DNA from: a virus
Direction: 5' to 3' (one strand)
Virus record (IMG/VR): IMGVR_UViG_3300005613_002492
Coordinates: 1-40,738 of that record
DNA: 40,738 nt
The translations under genes were made by a program, and so were the position numbers. The first letter of the stretch is position 1. Every line of letters begins with the position of its first letter. The notes under the pieces are model-generated. The model was given only the letters and a program-made list of their open reading frames with translations. It did not search any database and was not told where the DNA came from. Below, one piece after another: positions 15,297-22,943 of this stretch.

Positions 15297-16293
15297 TTTT
15301 TATTATATTAGCTATTTTAGGATACCAATCTTCTTGTTTAAAGTCGCTGTGTTCGTGCTTAGGATAATTCATTATGTGCTTAAACAGCGTCTTAGGATAC
15401 TCTGGCTTCTTCTCTAATATTTTAAGGGCTTTGTCCCTAGTAATTATTCCAGCTACTATCAGACTTGATAGGTGGGCTTTACGTTTATCAATCCCCCATT
15501 TCTTCGGTAAATAATAGTTTTGAAACCATTTAGTAAACTCTGACTCTTCGTGTTTATCGCCATAATCTTCCCAACCATACTCTTTAATCAGCATTTTTTT
15601 AGCTTCAATCGGATTGTAATCAAGATAATCTAGTAAGTAAACAGTTTCAATTCCGTATGTATGCTTATAATCGTTCCATAACCAAGTACTACAAAGCGGT
15701 AATCCTTCTAATTCTTCGTTCCAAACCGTTTTGTAAACATCTTTAATATGTTCTACATCTCTGGCTTGATAACCCCAACTCTCTGGCATAATACTCTCTC
15801 CGACTGCGTTTCCGCCTGATAATATCCATTTAATACCATATTCTTGAGCCAGTTTATAGGTTGTAGCCATTATAATATGGTCGGTTGGTATCTCTATATT
15901 TTTAAGTCCAGCCATCACAAAGGCTTTCTGTAGCTTGTTAAACTTGTCTAAGTCTATGGTCTCTCTGTAAAATGGTACTTTTAGTTTTTCTACTATCTTT
16001 AAAATATTCTCATCACTTACTCTTGTATTCCAGCCATTATCAACACTAAAACAAAAAGGTCTAAGCCCACGTTTAACAGCTTCGTGTAAAACTGTACTAC
16101 TATCTATCCCACCAGAAAGACCGATAATACAATCGTATTTATCTCCTTTGATTTGTCCAAGCATGGATGACAAATCTAAGTCTTTGGTTTCTTCTAGTGA
16201 TTGTTTAGCTCTTTCGCAGAAATTACAACCGTCTTTAGTAAACTCTATTTCTTCTGCGGTTTCATCCATCACACATTTACTGCATGTTTTCAT
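15280..16293 (-). CDS. N-acetyl sugar amidotransferase (PseA/WbpG-like)
   Basis: 337 residues. An N-terminal zinc-ribbon pair (CSKC at 4-7 and CNFC at 23-26) is followed by the PP-loop ATP pyrophosphatase motif GLSGGIDSSTVLH (about 58-70) and the downstream SGGNAVGESIMPESWGYQARD. These define the family that turns an acetamido group on a sugar into an acetamidino group, as in pseudaminic or B-band O-antigen sugars. Ammonia would come from the adjacent glutaminase. No HisF-like partner is seen. It overlaps the DegT gene by 17 bases. Confidence 0.88.
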   Translation of the reverse strand: MKTCSKCVMDETAEEIEFTKDGCNFCERAKQSLEETKDLDLSSMLGQIKGDKYDCIIGLSGGIDSSTVLHEAVKRGLRPFCFSVDNGWNTRVSDENILKIVEKLKVPFYRETIDLDKFNKLQKAFVMAGLKNIEIPTDHIIMATTYKLAQEYGIKWILSGGNAVGESIMPESWGYQARDVEHIKDVYKTVWNEELEGLPLCSTWLWNDYKHTYGIETVYLLDYLDYNPIEAKKMLIKEYGWEDYGDKHEESEFTKWFQNYYLPKKWGIDKRKAHLSSLIVAGIITRDKALKILEKKPEYPKTLFKHIMNYPKHEHSDFKQEDWYPKIANIIKNGNIR

Positions 16294-17404
16294 AACTTTT
16301 GATTGTTTTAATTATATAATCAACTTCAGCTACAGATAACTCAGGATATATTGGAAGTCTAGCTTGTTCTCTAGCCAATTTTTCAGTTACAGGCAAGCTA
16401 GTGTCTAAAACTTCATAACCTTTTAGCTTATGATTAGGAATAGTATCTCTAATTAAAAGTTCAATTCCATTATCATTCATATATTTTTTAAATTTGTCCC
16501 TGTCCTTAACTCTGATTATAAACTCTTGCCAAGTTTCTCCACTCTTGCGACTAGGAAGTATAATGTCTAGATTTCTTAATCCTCTAAGATATTTTTCAGC
16601 AATTATTTCTCTAGCTTTAATAATCCAATTAATATCTTTAAACTTTACATTCAACATAGCGGCTTGGATATTATCCATACGAGTATTGTGTCCAAAATCC
16701 CAAGTTTCTGGTTCTGGCAACTCTACACCCAATAAAGCATTTTGTGTTATGTTCCAATGATTTCTAAGTAGTAAAATAAGTTCGTAAACATCTTTCCGAT
16801 TTGTAACTATCGCACCATTATCACCCCAACCACCCATCATCTTAGGGGATATAAAAGAAAAAGTACCAACATCACCAAAAGTTCCAGCCATTTTAGAGTT
16901 TTGTGTACTACCTAATGCCTGACAAGCATCTTCAATAATAGGAAGCCCAATTTGCTTTAAGGCATTCATATCAACCATAACTCCTGATAAATGAATTGGA
17001 AGTATAGCTACAGTTTTATCAGTAATAGCCTTTTTAACTAAATCAACATTCATTACACAGGTTTCTTCATCTACATCTACTAGTACTGGCTTCAACCCTG
17101 CGTGTATAATCTCCTGTATGGGCGCTATAAAGACATGTGAGACCGTAATTATCTCATCTCCATCCTTCCATCCATTTATCTTCTTTAACGCCTCTATGGA
17201 CAATTTAAGGGCATCCGTACCAGAATTGACAGCTACTGCATATTTAGCACCAGTAAACTCGCATAAGTTATTTTCAAATTTATCTACATCTTCTCGTAAA
17301 ACAAAGTCACCATTCTCCATACATTTTTGAAAAGCTGTGTTTAAATCGTCTTTTCTCATCTGATAATACCTGCGATATGAATTATTTATAAAATTTACTT
17401 TCAT
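16277..17404 (-). CDS. DegT/DnrJ/EryC1-type PLP sugar aminotransferase
   Basis: 375 residues, the usual length. Visible motifs: AVNSGTDALKLSI (about 58-70) for the PLP phosphate, EDACQALG at 158-165 for the aspartate contacting PLP, and TFSFISPKMMGGWGDNGAIV with the PLP-binding lysine at about 188. These enzymes move an amino group from glutamate to a keto-sugar nucleotide. Substrate would be the 4-keto sugar from the PglF-like dehydratase or the 3-keto sugar from the Gfo/Idh enzyme. The stop and start overlap on both sides indicate co-translation. Confidence 0.9.
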   Translation of the reverse strand: MKVNFINNSYRRYYQMRKDDLNTAFQKCMENGDFVLREDVDKFENNLCEFTGAKYAVAVNSGTDALKLSIEALKKINGWKDGDEIITVSHVFIAPIQEIIHAGLKPVLVDVDEETCVMNVDLVKKAITDKTVAILPIHLSGVMVDMNALKQIGLPIIEDACQALGSTQNSKMAGTFGDVGTFSFISPKMMGGWGDNGAIVTNRKDVYELILLLRNHWNITQNALLGVELPEPETWDFGHNTRMDNIQAAMLNVKFKDINWIIKAREIIAEKYLRGLRNLDIILPSRKSGETWQEFIIRVKDRDKFKKYMNDNGIELLIRDTIPNHKLKGYEVLDTSLPVTEKLAREQARLPIYPELSVAEVDYIIKTIKSYENMQ

Positions 17405-18213
17405 ATGATATAAAAATTATCTTTTTTAATTGCTCTCTCCTTTTCTTCTTTTGTCATTAATTGTTCGGTTAATGTTTCCCCTGGTCTAATCCCTATAATC
17501 TTTGTCGGATAGCCAGGATAATATTTTTCTTTAAAATCCATTATGTTTACAGGTTCACCCATATCAAGTATATAAATCTGTCCGTTCTTTCCTTCTTGAG
17601 CTTTAATTACAAGTTTACAAGCATCAGGTATGGTCATCATATAACGGGTCATATTAGGGTCGGTTATAGTTATTGGTTGTCCTTCCTTTACTTGCCTTTC
17701 CCATATCTCTAATACACTTCCCGAACTTGCTAATACGTTTCCAAATCTTACAGCTACAAATTGTTCTCCAGCCCTAGTTATAAGTCCTTCAGCACACTTC
17801 TTAGTTATCCCCATTATACAGTTAGCATTTACCACCTTATCGGTAGAGATGAAGACAAACTTCTCTAAACATTCCCAACGCTTTGCTTCCGATATTAAAT
17901 TAGCTGTTCCTTGTATGTTAGTGTCTATGGCTTCTTGTGGGTATTCTTCGCTTGGAGTTACATTTTTTAAGGCGGCGGTATGAAATATCACTTGCGGTTT
18001 AAAGTCTTCAAATACATCAGCTAAAGTTTCTTTGTTCCGAATATCACCAGTCCTACTATAAACCCAATATCCCTTTTCTCTTAACTGTTCTCTTAACTGA
18101 TACGTCTTGGTTTCGTCTATGTCTATTAAAAATATTTTATTGTCAGGTGCAAGTTGTCTAGCAAGTTCACTGCCAATACTCCCTGCTCCAGTTATTAAAA
18201 TTCTTTTCTTCAT
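17401..18213 (-). CDS. SDR nucleotide-sugar 4,6-dehydratase (CapD/PglF-like)
   Basis: 270 residues. The Rossmann NAD(P) motif is GAGSIGSE at 9-16. The active site STDKVVNANCIMGITKK (123-139) has Thr-Asp-Lys and a Met where most SDRs have Tyr, the pattern known from PglF/CapD UDP-GlcNAc 4,6-dehydratases. Only the catalytic domain is present, without the membrane segments of full CapD. It would make a 4-keto-6-deoxy sugar for the DegT aminotransferase. The start is ATG; it is the first of five overlapping or closely spaced sugar genes. Confidence 0.87.
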   Translation of the reverse strand: MKKRILITGAGSIGSELARQLAPDNKIFLIDIDETKTYQLREQLREKGYWVYSRTGDIRNKETLADVFEDFKPQVIFHTAALKNVTPSEEYPQEAIDTNIQGTANLISEAKRWECLEKFVFISTDKVVNANCIMGITKKCAEGLITRAGEQFVAVRFGNVLASSGSVLEIWERQVKEGQPITITDPNMTRYMMTIPDACKLVIKAQEGKNGQIYILDMGEPVNIMDFKEKYYPGYPTKIIGIRPGETLTEQLMTKEEKERAIKKDNFYII

Positions 18214-18240
18214 TTTAGTAAATATTTTTTTATATCATCT

Positions 18241-19251
18241 TTATAATCTTATAAAAGCTGCGCCTTTTGTTTTTAATGATTTATTTAATTCTTTTTCGTT
18301 TTTAGGAAATTCTACCCTTATGTTTGGTAGATTTTTAAGCAAGTCCCATTCATTTTCTAACCCCAAGAAATTATGACTAAACCCTAAGAAATCTGCCGCA
18401 CCTGTTCCTATAATTTTTACATCTAACTTGTTATAACACACCTCATCTCTTATAAATTCATACGGTCTACATATAGCAAAAACCGCACCGCTGTATACAT
18501 AGGGTTTCTTTCCTCCTAAAGCCAAACCAGCGGCCACTCCTACCATATTTTGTTCAGCCACACCACAATTTATATATTGCTCTGGGTATTTTTCAATAAA
18601 TGGTTCTAACTTATTATAGCCCAAATCTCCTGTTAAGAGCATAATATCCTTATCTGTCTCTGCTAATTTCATTAGAGCTTTTACAAAATCTACTCTTAAA
18701 TCAACTTTCCATTTAATAAACTCTACTACCTGTTCTTTAGTATTGTTTTTAATACCGTACTTCTTATGAAAATCATTATGGCATTTTTTACAAAAAGTTA
18801 TTCCGTTGTTTATATCCAATCGCAAATCCTTGTTTTCAGCAAAATTTGTTAAATGATGGGCGTGTAATTTGTCACCAACACTCTTACATTTCTGACAAAT
18901 ATATTTATCTCTTTTATAAATATTATTACGCCACAACTTGTATTCCACACTTTTTCTAATCTTTTCATTTGTCGGAGTAATTCCGCCTTTCCAAGAATGA
19001 CATTGTTCTCCTCTAGGAGTATTTTCTTTTGTCCTTAATGATATTTTTCTTCTTATTTCCGCCGAATGTTTATGATATGTTTTTTGTCGTGGTAACTTTC
19101 CTTGGCATACCCGACTACAAGTTCGTGCTGTTTCTTCTCTATATTTTCTAACAGTATATTCTTTGCCACAAATCTCACATTCTTTTTTAATGTGTTCTTT
19201 TTTATTCCAGGAACTAAAACCTTTAACAAATTGTCCTTTTTTATTTCTCAT
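18241..19251 (-). CDS. HNH endonuclease fused to transketolase pyrimidine-binding domain
   Basis: One uninterrupted 336-residue frame. Residues 1-50 carry a small Cys-rich unit (CEIC, TCSRVC); 85-90 the CHSWKGG motif common in HNH homing enzymes; 119-157 the HNH core with CxxC (119, 122), His132-His133 and CKKCHNDFH (154-161). From about 183 the sequence becomes the C-half of transketolase: DLRVDFVKALMKLAETDKD, GDLG at 198-201 and the catalytic Glu223 in NCGVAEQNM. The usual transketolase C-terminal domain is absent after the pyrimidine domain. The start overlaps the stop of the transketolase N-half (ATGA). Both halves look intact, so this seems to be an endonuclease inserted at the junction. 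Confidence 0.82.
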   Translation of the reverse strand: MRNKKGQFVKGFSSWNKKEHIKKECEICGKEYTVRKYREETARTCSRVCQGKLPRQKTYHKHSAEIRRKISLRTKENTPRGEQCHSWKGGITPTNEKIRKSVEYKLWRNNIYKRDKYICQKCKSVGDKLHAHHLTNFAENKDLRLDINNGITFCKKCHNDFHKKYGIKNNTKEQVVEFIKWKVDLRVDFVKALMKLAETDKDIMLLTGDLGYNKLEPFIEKYPEQYINCGVAEQNMVGVAAGLALGGKKPYVYSGAVFAICRPYEFIRDEVCYNKLDVKIIGTGAADFLGFSHNFLGLENEWDLLKNLPNIRVEFPKNEKELNKSLKTKGAAFIRL

Positions 19252-19898
19252 AATTCACTTAATGCTTGATTTAATTGTTCTTCTGTAAGATTACAGTAAT
19301 GCGAATGCACCGAATCTTCTAGAAAAGACACCCCTGCTCCTTTAATAGTTTTTACATTTTCAAAATTAGGAAATGTTTTCTTATAAAAATCAAAAGCAGT
19401 ATCTAAATTAAGTACATTATTAGTTCTATCAAGAGCCTGTATTCCATTATTATCACAAATTACATATAGATTATTAAGTTTATGTTGTCCAGCAAAAAGA
19501 GCCGCTTCATAAGTTACACCCTCATTTAATTGTCCATCTGATATTAAACAATAAACATTTCTATTTCTATCAGCTAGTGCTAAACCGACAGCCACTGATA
19601 AGCCCATACCGACAGAGCCTATACTATGTATAACTCCTGGTACTTCCTTAGAACACTCTGGATATTGTCTTAAATACTCTACTAACTTTTCTTTAGAAAA
19701 ATATCCCAATTCTGCCAAAATGGCATAGTAGCAAGAACTTCCACTGGCTTTAGAAAACAAAAAAACATCATCAGGTTTGATGACGTTATCAAATAAATCA
19801 ATTAGTATATCTACACAAGATAAAGCACTGCCTAGATGGCAAGCTCCTGCTTTGAATGATGACTGTAATATATCTCTTTGTATTTGTTTTTTATTCAT
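19248..19898 (-). CDS. Transketolase N-terminal half (thiamine diphosphate-binding)
   Basis: 216 residues, somewhat short for a split transketolase N subunit (commonly about 270). Conserved features: CHLGSALSCVDIL (about 19-31), IHSIGSVGMGLSVAVGLALA, and the ThDP/metal motif SDGQLNEG ... CDNNGIQ, where the usual GDG is SDG. It ends in HSHYCNLTEEQLNQAL, the normal end of this half. With the fused C half it could form a ketol-transferring enzyme that extends or branches a sugar. Within a phage sugar operon it is unusual. A repeated leader motif (TTAATCATAAACC) precedes the ATG. Confidence 0.85.
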   Translation of the reverse strand: MNKKQIQRDILQSSFKAGACHLGSALSCVDILIDLFDNVIKPDDVFLFSKASGSSCYYAILAELGYFSKEKLVEYLRQYPECSKEVPGVIHSIGSVGMGLSVAVGLALADRNRNVYCLISDGQLNEGVTYEAALFAGQHKLNNLYVICDNNGIQALDRTNNVLNLDTAFDFYKKTFPNFENVKTIKGAGVSFLEDSVHSHYCNLTEEQLNQALSEL

Positions 19899-19919
19899 AG
19901 GTTTATGATTAACTTCATA

Positions 19920-20219
19920 CTAGCATAATTTTAGCTTTTTTGCAAGTTTATACAACCAATGTGATTTTATTTTTGTAAGTTTGTATTCTAATCTATTTAA
20001 TTCTGCATTTAATCTATCTATCTCCATTTGATATTCTTCTGTTGGTATTGCATTGTCTCCATAAACCATCTTAATAAATTCAAAGCGTATCTGTGAATTC
20101 ACCCAAGCAATTCTATTGTTTATAGGCACTTTTGTATTATCTAAATTCTTTCTAGCTTTAGTCATCACTTTTTTTATGTTTTTTTTATTAAGCATTATTT
20201 CGTCTGTAACTTTTTTCAT
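19920..20219 (-). CDS. Small helical basic protein, 99 aa
   Basis: ATG start (MKKVTDEIMLNKKNIKKVMTK). It is basic and helical with a C-terminal coiled coil (EYQMEIDRLNAELNRLEYKL). It lies between the DNA methyltransferase and the sugar genes, on the same strand. The leader TTTAACCATAAATAAACC precedes it, almost the same as the leader of the next upstream gene. No family is recognised. Confidence 0.55.
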   Translation of the reverse strand: MKKVTDEIMLNKKNIKKVMTKARKNLDNTKVPINNRIAWVNSQIRFEFIKMVYGDNAIPTEEYQMEIDRLNAELNRLEYKLTKIKSHWLYKLAKKLKLC

Positions 20220-20232
20220 GGTTTATTTATGG

Positions 20233-20874
20233 TTAAAGTAAAGTTTGTTGTCTTAGTCTTTGTCTAGCAATTTCACAGTATTTTTCACTTATATCAATTC
20301 CTATAAATCTGCGGTTTAAGTCTTGTGCGGCTTTAGTGGTAGTCCCAGAACCATTAAACGGGTCAAATATAATATCAGTTTCTTTTACACTACCTCTAAG
20401 TAATAACTTTTTCCAGAACTTAATTGGTTTAGGGCAACTATGTTCTTCTTTTAGCCATTTTTCTGTTGTTTCAATATGTTCAATACTATCTGGTCTTAAA
20501 CCCAATTTATTTTCTAAATATGGGTCATTGCCATAAGCCAATATTGGCTGCCAAGTAGTAAATCCCCAACTATTCATACCAGCTCCAGATTTTATAAACC
20601 AAGCTAAAATCCATTTTGGTTTTGGATAAATAAATAAGTTTGTATGACCAGTAGTAATCAAAACCCTCTTACTTACCCTTAAAATCTCTGGCATAACTTT
20701 GTCTATCATTTTTTTAAGATTTTCTGGTGTATCATCATAAGTATCATAATTCCAGCCAACTCCATAAGGTGGGTCAGTCAAAACTAAATCCACACACTTA
20801 TCAGGCATTTGTTTCATGAACTCTAAACAGTCGGCTTGATGAACTTTATTTATTATGTCTTCTATTTTATACAT
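20233..20874 (-). CDS. DNA methyltransferase (DPPY-type, beta order)
   Basis: 213 residues. The catalytic motif IV TDPPYGVGWN is at about 33-42. The SAM-binding motif I region FDPFNGSGTTTKAA and IGIDISEKYCEIARQRL is near the C-terminus, so the order (IV before I) is that of beta-class N6-adenine or N4-cytosine methyltransferases (N6_N4_Mtase family). It is short but holds all core motifs; the target-recognition region is small. No partner nuclease is adjacent, so it likely protects phage DNA from host restriction. The leader TTTAACCATAAACC precedes the ATG. Confidence 0.9.
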   Translation of the reverse strand: MYKIEDIINKVHQADCLEFMKQMPDKCVDLVLTDPPYGVGWNYDTYDDTPENLKKMIDKVMPEILRVSKRVLITTGHTNLFIYPKPKWILAWFIKSGAGMNSWGFTTWQPILAYGNDPYLENKLGLRPDSIEHIETTEKWLKEEHSCPKPIKFWKKLLLRGSVKETDIIFDPFNGSGTTTKAAQDLNRRFIGIDISEKYCEIARQRLRQQTLL

Positions 20875-20889
20875 GGTTTATGGTTAAAG

Positions 20890-21339
20890 TTATTTTTTTG
20901 TTATTTCTCCTAGTCTTTCCATTTTTTGTCCTTCAATTCTATCCATTTGATGACCGCAAATAGCTTCTTTTCGTTCTTCTTTCGGTAACTGTTTATATTT
21001 ATTCTCCCACTCCCATTCAGTTGGTACTTTATCCAAAGCTACTTCTGGATAATATTGCGGGTCTATTCTAACTGGTTTACCATCAAACATAGCTGTAGCA
21101 TCTACCCAACTACCAAAATGCTTTTTAACTCTAACACCATCATGTAATACGCCTGTTTCTTGACCTTCTTTAATATCAGGGCTTTCTTCTGGGAAAACCA
21201 TAACCATTCTTTTTTGAACAACTATACCAAGTCTGTTAATAGCTACAGATTTGTCATCTGGGGTATTAGCAATAACTTTAGCCTCATCTTCAGTTATTCT
21301 AATATTTTTATCTTCGTTTGTTATTTTTAATATGAACAT
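20890..21339 (-). CDS. Hypothetical protein, 149 aa
   Basis: ATG overlaps the stop of the replication-protein gene (TAATG), so the two are coupled. The N-terminal half looks beta-rich (FILKITNEDKNIRITEDEAKV and GIVVQKRMVMVFPEE), the C-terminal half helical and charged (PTEWEWENKYKQLPKEERKE). A CGHQMDRIEGQKMERLG tail follows. No family or catalytic motif is recognised. Its coupling to a replication initiator suggests a role in early DNA metabolism, but this is only context. Confidence 0.6.
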   Translation of the reverse strand: MFILKITNEDKNIRITEDEAKVIANTPDDKSVAINRLGIVVQKRMVMVFPEESPDIKEGQETGVLHDGVRVKKHFGSWVDATAMFDGKPVRIDPQYYPEVALDKVPTEWEWENKYKQLPKEERKEAICGHQMDRIEGQKMERLGEITKK

Positions 21340-22079
21340 TAGATTATTATTGGTTTATTAATATTTTCTTTATCTTTATATATTTTTAAAGCACCTAACT
21401 TTTCTTTCAACTGATATGGGGTGGTTATAACTGGCGTGTAAGGTTTGCCTTGAACTGAACAGGCGTATTCTGTAATCCGTTTTAAATCATCTAGTGGGTA
21501 TTTATCTAAAAGTTCTTTAACAGCTAGGCGTGATGTTTTATTTCCATAGTTGATTGTTGGATTAACTGAATTATAGAATATATCAAATATTTGATTAATT
21601 TCATCTGTGTCGCCTTTAGGCGTAATAGAATCTAAATCTAAATCCAAATCAGAGTCAGAGTCAGAGTCTAATGCTGATACCCCTTTAGTATCCCTTATAA
21701 GGGGTATAGTGTCTGGGCTAATTTTAGCTATTTTATCCAATATAGACTTTGGTACTTCTTTTTTTGCGTTTTCTATGCCAATTTTTACTTTTGAACTACC
21801 ACGAGCATACTGATGCTTGACAAAATTAACAATATATACCCAATTATTAATATAGTGAATCTTATTAGCTGTTTCAAATCTGTTAAAAACTTTTAATATC
21901 ATTTCTTTATCAATTCCAGTTTCAAAAGCCATAAGACGCAAGGGCAATTCATAAATACCAGCAATATTAGTATGCTCGTTTGTAAGCAAATAAAGGAATA
22001 ATAATTTCTCAATAGGGTCAAGTTCTATAACCCAACTATCGTTCCAAATCTTTGTGTTTATAAATCTGTTTTTTGCCAT
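21339..22079 (-). CDS. Replication-initiator-like protein
   Basis: 246 residues. The N-terminal 110 residues (FINTKIWNDSWVIELDPIEKLLFLYLLTNEHTNIAGIYELP) match the winged-helix domain seen in phage replisome organisers and O-like replication proteins. A low-complexity linker of Ser-Asp and Leu-Asp (about 138-151) follows, then a C-terminal domain (FDIFYNSVNPTINYGNKTSR ... LKRITEYACSVQGKPYTPVI) like the conserved phage replication C-terminal domain that contacts host helicase or loader. The gene likely starts phage DNA replication. It is preceded by a strong promoter, a small leader ORF and a terminator-like structured RNA. Confidence 0.72.
   Translation of the reverse strand: MAKNRFINTKIWNDSWVIELDPIEKLLFLYLLTNEHTNIAGIYELPLRLMAFETGIDKEMILKVFNRFETANKIHYINNWVYIVNFVKHQYARGSSKVKIGIENAKKEVPKSILDKIAKISPDTIPLIRDTKGVSALDSDSDSDLDLDLDSITPKGDTDEINQIFDIFYNSVNPTINYGNKTSRLAVKELLDKYPLDDLKRITEYACSVQGKPYTPVITTPYQLKEKLGALKIYKDKENINKPIII
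21628..21707. repeat. Hexamer repeats and palindrome inside replication gene (candidate origin)
   Basis: Bases about 21629-21660 are built from repeated hexamers close to TCTAAA and AGAGTC, encoding the Asp-Ser/Asp-Leu linker. Just beyond, ATACCCCTT (21677-21685) and AAGGGGTAT (21699-21707) form a perfect 9-bp stem, with the palindrome CCCTTATAAGGG (21692-21703) overlapping its right side. Lambdoid phages keep origin iterons inside the initiator gene at this same inter-domain point. That this is an origin here is inference. Confidence 0.4.
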
Positions 22080-22081
22080 AA

Positions 22082-22204
22082 TTATGTCATTAAAAAAACC
22101 GAGAGGCTTGGAAAGTGCCTATCCCTACAGATAGGGACTACAGGTTGGTTACTGTATCTTTCCAAACCTTTCGGTTCTTTTAATAATATCTGTATTTTAG
22201 GCAT
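22082..22204 (-). CDS. Putative 40-aa leader peptide of the replication gene
   Basis: Starts with ATG after AAAAAAAAT, the start context common in this genome, and reads MPKIQILLKEPKGLERYSN on to ...SLSVFLMT and TAA, stopping three bases before the replication gene's ATG. It runs through the whole structured leader, so ribosomes on it would open the stems. Coding is plausible but unproven; the composition is not distinctive. Confidence 0.35.
   Translation of the reverse strand: MPKIQILLKEPKGLERYSNQPVVPICRDRHFPSLSVFLMT
22092..22182 (-). promoter_or_regulatory. Three-way-junction leader ending in terminator (attenuator candidate)
   Basis: On the minus strand AAAAGAACCGAAAGGTTTGG (from 22182) pairs with the segment ending CCAAGCCTCTCGGTTTTTTT (to 22092), about 24 positions with one mismatch and two G-U pairs. 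Inside lie two hairpins, CTATC/GATAG (22120-22135) and TACAG/CTGTA (22139-22155). The 3' arm runs into seven T's directly before the replication gene. The layout is that of a riboswitch or attenuator. Confidence 0.6.
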
Positions 22205-22227
22205 ATTTTTTTTATAAGTACACAAGC

Positions 22228-22256
22228 ATTATAGCACTATTTTTTAAAAACATCAA
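22228..22256 (-). promoter_or_regulatory. Sigma70 promoter for the replication gene leader
   Basis: On the minus strand TTGATG (22256-22251), a 17-base spacer, and TATAAT (22233-22228), with TG one base before the -10 (extended -10). Predicted start near 22221, giving a leader of about 140 bases before the replication ATG. Confidence 0.7.
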
Positions 22257-22268
22257 GTAAGTTATCCA

Positions 22269-22448
22269 CTATTTATCCAGATTATTCATAGCTGTAAAAA
22301 TCTTGTTCTCTTCTTGTTTTATCCAGCCGATTACTTCATCTTGTTTTTTGGTTAGCTCGTTTTTTCTAGCCTGAATTTTATCCAAAATCTTACGATACTT
22401 GTATATCTTTTTGTTGCTTTTTTCTACTTGTTTTATTGTTTCTTCCAT
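22269..22448 (-). CDS. Small coiled-coil protein, 59 aa
   Basis: Reads MEETIKQVEKSNKKIYKYRK then ILDKIQARKNELTKKQDEVI and ends MNNLDK with TAG. It is highly helical and lysine/glutamate-rich. It sits between the 80-residue membrane protein and the promoter of the replication gene, on the same strand as both. No family is recognised; coding is supported by length, position and amphipathic pattern. Confidence 0.55.
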   Translation of the reverse strand: MEETIKQVEKSNKKIYKYRKILDKIQARKNELTKKQDEVIGWIKQEENKIFTAMNNLDK

Positions 22449-22466
22449 ATTATTAGGGGTTAATTG

Positions 22467-22709
22467 TTATTCACAAATAGAATTTTCTTCAATTTCATTT
22501 CTTATTTGATTATCAATATGTAATTGTGTACCAGCCCAAAAATAACCCTCACAAAAACCAAATTGATATTTATTTTTATTGTATTGTTTACATTCTTCAT
22601 ATTGTGTTTCTGGATAGGCTACTGGATAATTCAAAACAAACCAAGCTACTAAAGTAATTAGACAAATAGATAATGTTGATACAAAAATCGTTTTTATTAT
22701 ATTATTCAT
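22467..22709 (-). CDS. Membrane-anchored or secreted small Cys-containing protein, 80 aa
   Basis: An N-terminal hydrophobic segment (IIKTIFVSTLSICLITLVAW, residues 4-23) acts as signal anchor. The outer part holds three cysteines (YEECKQYN, FGFCEGYFW, NSICE) that could form disulfides outside the cytoplasm. It lies after another small membrane protein. Superinfection exclusion or envelope modification are possible jobs for early phage membrane proteins, but nothing here proves it. Confidence 0.55.
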   Translation of the reverse strand: MNNIIKTIFVSTLSICLITLVAWFVLNYPVAYPETQYEECKQYNKNKYQFGFCEGYFWAGTQLHIDNQIRNEIEENSICE

Positions 22710-22713
22710 TTTA

Positions 22714-22908
22714 TTATAAATTAATTGTTAATGCTATATGAAACACAGCTATTAAAATAAGTAAAAATAATGCTAATCCAAACTGCAAAGTAATGAACGC
22801 CCATAAAAAGCCTACTAGCAAAGCTATGAATACTATCCATAGTATAATACCTGATATTGTATTTAGGATAATCATTATGTTTTCTGGGATTGGGTCGTTT
22901 AGTTTCAT
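22714..22908 (-). CDS. Two-span small membrane protein, 64 aa
   Basis: After a short polar N-terminus (MKLNDPIPEN) come two hydrophobic stretches (IMIILNTISGIILWIVFIAL and LLVGFLWAFITLQFGLALFL and on to the end). A weak AGAGG site precedes the ATG. It lies directly downstream of the pseudoknotted RNA candidate and before the 80-residue membrane protein. It is holin-like in size but placed among control genes; no family is recognised. Confidence 0.55.
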   Translation of the reverse strand: MKLNDPIPENIMIILNTISGIILWIVFIALLVGFLWAFITLQFGLALFLLILIAVFHIALTINL

Positions 22909-22943
22909 ACCTCTTATATTTAATTATTTAGTTTATTTAGTAA

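Noticed and set aside
18700-18720. Separate start codon for the transketolase C half inside the HNH fusion
   Set aside because: The only ATG near the domain border is out of frame and reaches a stop within four codons; the in-frame sequence has no start there.
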